DNA of 64,000 nucleotides from Micractinium sp. NFX-FRZ (lineage: Eukaryota; Chlorophyta; Trebouxiophyceae; Chlorellales; Chlorellaceae), in NCBI GenBank assembly GCA_029339195.1, contig JAPTJF010000265.1, forward strand, positions 22,092 to 86,091. The letters are read 5' to 3'. A program made the position numbers and the translations under genes. Shown here piece by piece: positions 60,347-64,000 of this stretch. The notes below the pieces were generated by a model. That model saw only the letters and a program-made list of their open reading frames with translations. It was not told where the DNA came from and did not search any database. Each line of letters starts with the position of its first letter. The stretch's first letter is position 1.

Positions 60347-60700
60347 GCTGCCGCTGCAGGGGAGCTTGTCGAGCCTGCCTGCGCTCTGCCGCAGCGACCC
60401 AAGCGCTGTGACTTTTAAGTCGCTGTCAAACGCCTCTGAGCAGTAGGACGAAGCAAAAGAGTGAGCAAGGGGCCCAGGAGGGAAGCCGGGCGGAGAGTGG
60501 CAGGCAAGAGAGAGGCTTGGCAAGCAGGCGAGCTGCAGGCGGTGTCAAGCAATCCTAATTGCACCCAGCTTACGCCAGGCGACGCGCAAGGCCCGATGGC
60601 GGGCCTCTGGCCCGCCCCTTTCCACCCGCCAAATGCGCCGCCAAGAGCGGCACCTACACCTCCCCATGCTTTCGGGACAGCCACAGACTGCTCTGCAGCC
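60347..60700. promoter_or_regulatory. Divergent promoter region between uL13m and eIF6
   Basis: 354 bp between the two starts. Both genes serve ribosomes, so shared regulation is plausible. An antisense ORF across the eIF6 start has no homology. Confidence 0.55.
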
Positions 60701-62804
60701 ATGGCGTCACGCTGTCAGTTCGAAAACAGCAACGATGTGGGCGTCTTTGCGAACCTGACGTCGAGCTACTGCATCACAGCGCTGGGTGCAGCAGAGAACT
60801 TTTACAGGTGGGTTCAGGCACTCATGAGCATGCCGTCAACACGCAGCCGGGCTTGAATGGCTGCACATGCATGCTGTCGGCGGGGAGGCAGGCGGGACTT
60901 GAGAGCCGGCAGGCTCGATCAGGGGCTCACGCCACCCTCGACCGACCAACAGATCCACTGGAGAGCGGTCAGGGCGGTCGGCGCGCGGCAGAGCGGTCTT
61001 CCACTGTCTTCCGCTGGCGCCTGCGGCAGCCGCCGCTGCCGCACGCCTGCTCAAGTCCGGCTCGCCTGTGACTCATGCGTGCGTGCCGCCATGTTGCAGT
61101 GTGTTTGAGGCTGAGCTGGCGGACCACATCCCGGTGATCAAGACATCGGTGGCGGGCACGCGGCTTGTGGGGCGCATGACGGTCGGCAACCGAAACGGCC
61201 TGCTGCTGCCAAACACCACCACCGACCAAGGTGCGACCCAGCCCAGCTGCCTCTGCTTTGCTGACTGGAAGTGCACAAGCACCGGGTGAAACACTGCCAG
61301 TGATCTGCAGTGCTTGGTGGATGCGTGCACAAGTGTGCGCACAGCCACTGCCTCCCCTCTCCTGCCGTCCACACTCACCCTCCGTGCCGCCCCCCCCTGC
61401 CCCGCCCCGCCTGCCGCAGAGCTGATGCACATCCGCAACTCTCTGCCGGACGAGGTTGTGGTGCAGCGCATCGACGAGCGGCTATCGGCACTGGGCAACT
61501 GCATTGCCTGCAACGATTACGTCGCCCTCATACACCCCGACATTGACAAGGTGGGCAGGGGCTGGTGCATGCTGCTTATTCGACGCACGACATGCTGGGC
61601 CTTGTGCATGCAGTCGTGATCACGTTGCGCTCTTGCTCCCTGGCATCGACAGATGTGTGTGTGTGTGTGTGCGCATGCGTGCTTTCGATCGGTGGTGGTG
61701 GTGCGCTTTGATCAGGCTGTGCTGGGCGTGTCCCGTTGCAAGGGTGTTGTCTTCCTGGTGTGCGCGCTCATCCCTACATTTGTGTGTGCCTGCAGGAGAC
61801 TGAGGAGATAGTGGCGGATGTGCTGGGCGTGGAGGTGTTCCGGCAGACCATTGCGGGCAACGTGCTCGTGGGCAGCTACTGCAAGTTCACAAACCAGGGA
61901 GGGCTGGTGGCGCCGCAGGTGGGTGGGGCACTCGTAGTCTGTGGGCGGGCAGGCGGGTGGGGAGCAGGGGAGTGGGTGGGGTGCATGAGAGCACAGGGCC
62001 GCAAGGGCAGGGAAGCGCATAGGGAAGACGGGCGGGCACGTGTGGCGCCCTGCGCTGGCAACAGAAGTGGTGCACATGCGTGACTGTCCACCCAGTTCCT
62101 GGCCGGCAGAATGCAGCATCTGCACAAGTTGTGCCCCTGCTCCTGCTGCCTTGCATGCCGTGCTGACGCTGTGTGTGCTTGTGTTGATTCCATCCCCTCC
62201 CCCACGCCTGCTGCCTGCCTGCAGACGACGGTGGAGGATTTGGATGAGCTGTCCAGCCTGCTGCAGGTGCCGCTGGTGGCGGGGACAGTCAACCGAGGCA
62301 GCGACGTCATCGGAGCAGGTGGGGCCTCCAGCTTGTGGGTGGTGGCGGGAGTGAGGGGCCTCGGGACGCTGACTCACACACTTGCACAGCATGGGCGTGC
62401 GTTTGCTGCTGTGGGGGCTGTGGCGCAGCGGCCGGCAGGGTCTCGCACGCGCTCGGCTGTTCCCTTTCTTTCAGTTTCACCTCTCACTCGCTTTACGACC
62501 GTCTCCTGCTGGACTAACTTGTTCAAAACTGACCGCAACCCACTCTTATACCCACCCGTCCTCCACAACCGTGCAGGCATGGTTGCCCTAACTTGTTCAA
62601 AACTGACCGCAACCCACCTTGTAAACCCACCCGTCCTCCACAAACCGTGCAGGCATGGTGGCCAACGACTGGGCTGCCTTCTGCGGTCTGGACACGACCT
62701 CCACGGAGCTGAGCGTGATTGAGAGCGTGTTCAAGCTGCGGGAGGCCAAGCCGCAGCAGATTGTGAACGAGATGCGGGCGAGCCTCATTGACAGCATGAT
62801 CTGA
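60701..62804 (+). CDS. EIF6: Translation initiation factor eIF6
   Basis: Ribosome anti-association and 60S biogenesis factor, nucleolar and cytosolic. Exons 60701-60807, 61100-61230, 61420-61550, 61796-61918, 62225-62318 and 62653-62804 join in frame to 245 aa, the same length as human eIF6. The five-fold pseudo-symmetric family motifs are clear: [79 protein letters not shown] and [20 protein letters not shown]. Intron 3 contains a decayed copy of the end of exon 3. Intron 5 contains a tandem duplication reaching into the exon 6 acceptor. A TGTAA signal lies about 300 bp after the stop. Confidence 0.97.
61618..61653 (+). repeat. Exon echo in eIF6 intron 3 (copy of exon 3 end)
   Basis: 25 of 36 ungapped positions match 61515-61550. 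The copy would read [12 protein letters not shown] against [12 protein letters not shown], with 7 of 12 residues identical. The offset is 103 bp. Confidence 0.7.
62514..62663 (+). repeat. 74 bp tandem duplication carrying the exon 6 splice acceptor of eIF6
   Basis: Units at 62514-62587 and 62588-62663 share CTAACTTGTTCAAAACTGAC, then CACCCGTCCTCCACAA and the acceptor GTGCAGGCATGGT. Few differences separate them, so the event is recent. The upstream acceptor, if used, shifts the frame. Confidence 0.9.
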
Positions 62805-63825
62805 TGAGCTAGCCAGCCAGCCAGCCAGCAGCTCGCTCCCTCCCCTGCTCCTTTGCCTTGCTCCCGCTCCTCCCTCTGTACTTGTAGCTCCCCTGCTCCT
62901 CGTTCTCCCTCTCTGTCTGCTGCTCCCACTCGCCCCGCCACAGACCACCCGCACACAAACCTTTGCACCTTTGCTCTCTGAATGCACACCCAACGTATGT
63001 TCATTCACAGGCATGCGCAGCCGATGCGTGAGCTTCCCACAACCACGCCCTGCTACTCCTCACCGCTGCTCCCCATGCTGGGCCGCCGGCTTTGAGAGGG
63101 GCCTGTGTAAAATGACATTCTCAGAGCTGGCGCCAAAAGCAGGCCACCAGTCGAGGCTACCAAGCTGGCCGCTGCTGGGTTAGGGAGGCAGGAGGAAGGG
63201 TGCTGTCGGCGGCCTCTCTCACCAACGGCAGTGCTGCGCCTGGGGCCGCCACCGTGGCGCTGGGCGTGGGCTGCTGCTGTGCGCCCTACTGGAATGCCCT
63301 GGCGCTGTCGGGGTCTCCTGGCATTGAGAGGCAGGGTGGTCGGATAGTGAGAGGGGTGCCGCGGTGTGGCGCTGCAACTTGCTGGAGTTCCCGGGCGCTG
63401 CTGGGGTCCTCAGGGCAGAGAGGCGGGGCTGTCTGGGGGCTGTGGTCTGCTCAGTGATGTCCCTGACGCAGTTCCAAGCCTGCTGGCAGCAAGTGTGAAG
63501 TCACGGAGAACTGCGGTAAAGCAGACACCAACGGGTCATGCTCCAGGCGAGGACAGGAGCGGATGCCGAGGTTGCAGGCAAACCTGTGAAGCCCTCTCAA
63601 TGAATAGGCCTCTGGTAAGCGAGAAGAAGCATTGAGAGAAAGAGACACACACAGAGTTGCACAGCATGCAGGGACCCTTGTGCACTCAGACCAGCCGCAC
63701 AATGCTGCGCCGGCTGCGCCAGCTGCGTGCCAGCTCGGCGTCGCCACGCCGTGGCCTGCTCAGCCTCGGCCGGGCTGCACCCCATCCCCCGCCTCTCTGT
63801 GCGTTGTTCACAGCCTCGCAGCAGC
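62805..63825. other. Spacer after eIF6
   Basis: About 1 kb holding the eIF6 3' UTR (a CCAG repeat just after the stop, TGTAA at 63106-63110) and the probable upstream region of the next gene. Short ORFs at 63200-63640 have no recognisable homology. Confidence 0.5.
63106..63110 (+). promoter_or_regulatory. TGTAA polyadenylation signal (eIF6)
   Basis: TGTAA 302 bp after the eIF6 stop codon. Confidence 0.6.
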
Positions 63826-63978
63826 ATGGCAGCACGCAACTCGCCCTCCCTGCTCGCCCTGCCCACCCCCCTGCTGGAGCGGGTCGTGCAGCTGGCTCTG
63901 ACGTGCGACAGCGACAGCGAGGGCATGCCCACAGCATGCTTCCTTGAAGCCGCCCCAGGCGAAGCCGTGACGTGGGGG
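63826..63978 (+). CDS. Possible F-box-like N-terminal exon (partial)
   Basis: ATG at 63826 opens MAARNSPSLLALPTPLLERV, then VQLALTCDSDSEGM and CFLEAAPGEAVTWG. The pattern LLALPTPLLERVVQLAL resembles the start of an F-box. A donor-like GTGAGC follows GTGGGG near the window edge, so the exon probably ends there and the gene continues beyond the window. If it is not spliced, the frame stops at TGA at 63979. Homology is weak. Confidence 0.35.
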
Positions 63979-64000
63979 TGAGCATTGCGATGGTCTGGCA

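Noticed and set aside
60415..60702. Minus-strand ORF overlapping the eIF6 start as an upstream exon of uL13m
   Set aside because: It has no homology and overlaps the eIF6 first exon antisense; the model starting at 60346 already gives a family-like N-terminus.

Overview
The window is GC-rich nuclear DNA of a unicellular green alga, most likely a trebouxiophyte of the Chlorella type. Three things point there. Genes are dense and cut into many short exons with GT-AG and some GC-AG introns. The green-algal poly(A) signal TGTAA follows several stop codons. The gene set is plant-lineage: an HD2-type nucleoplasmin protein, an F-box/LysM protein, a cytochrome b5 front-end desaturase with a plastid-like leader, and translin with an organelle-like leader. 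Species is not determinable from the sequence alone. I rebuilt eighteen gene models plus one partial model at the right edge. Except for the incomplete ABC transporter, the right-edge fragment and the frameshift noted below, every model reads through in one frame.

Layout, left to right: 5' end of an ABCC/MRP transporter (-); an unrecognised GAF-like plus multi-membrane protein (-); a P5B ATPase (-) divergent from a NIPA-type Mg2+ transporter (+); an F-box/LysM protein (-) divergent from an ankyrin protein (+); a Tudor-like protein with a long Ala/Glu/Pro tail (-) divergent from the RNA ligase RtcB (+); a small heat-shock protein (+); an HD2-type nucleoplasmin protein (-) divergent from the AP-4 sigma subunit (+); the centriole/basal-body protein CCDC61/VFL3 (-); an HDDC2 nucleotidase (-) divergent from a FIRRM/FLIP-like helical protein (+); a front-end desaturase (+); a degenerate RNase III fused to a lysine-rich tail (+); translin (+); mitochondrial uL13 (-) divergent from eIF6 (+); and the start of a possible F-box gene (+).

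The genes do not form an operon. Six head-to-head pairs share 0.2-1 kb of upstream DNA. Two of these may be functionally coupled: HDDC2 with the FIRRM-like recombination protein, and uL13m with eIF6.

The most unusual signal lies inside the introns. Many carry decayed, same-strand partial copies of the adjacent exon ('exon echoes'), usually 50-270 bp away and often including the splice site. The clearest are in RtcB introns 4, 5, 7, 9 and 10, eIF6 introns 3 and 5, AP-4 sigma intron 2, translin intron 2, desaturase intron 9 and three sHSP introns. A similar decayed copy repeats the end of the translin coding region, stop codon included. GC-AG introns also appear enriched (6 of about 114 by my count).

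No CRISPR array, intact transposon or viral gene was seen. I recognised no tRNA or rRNA gene, but small RNAs are hard to exclude by eye.
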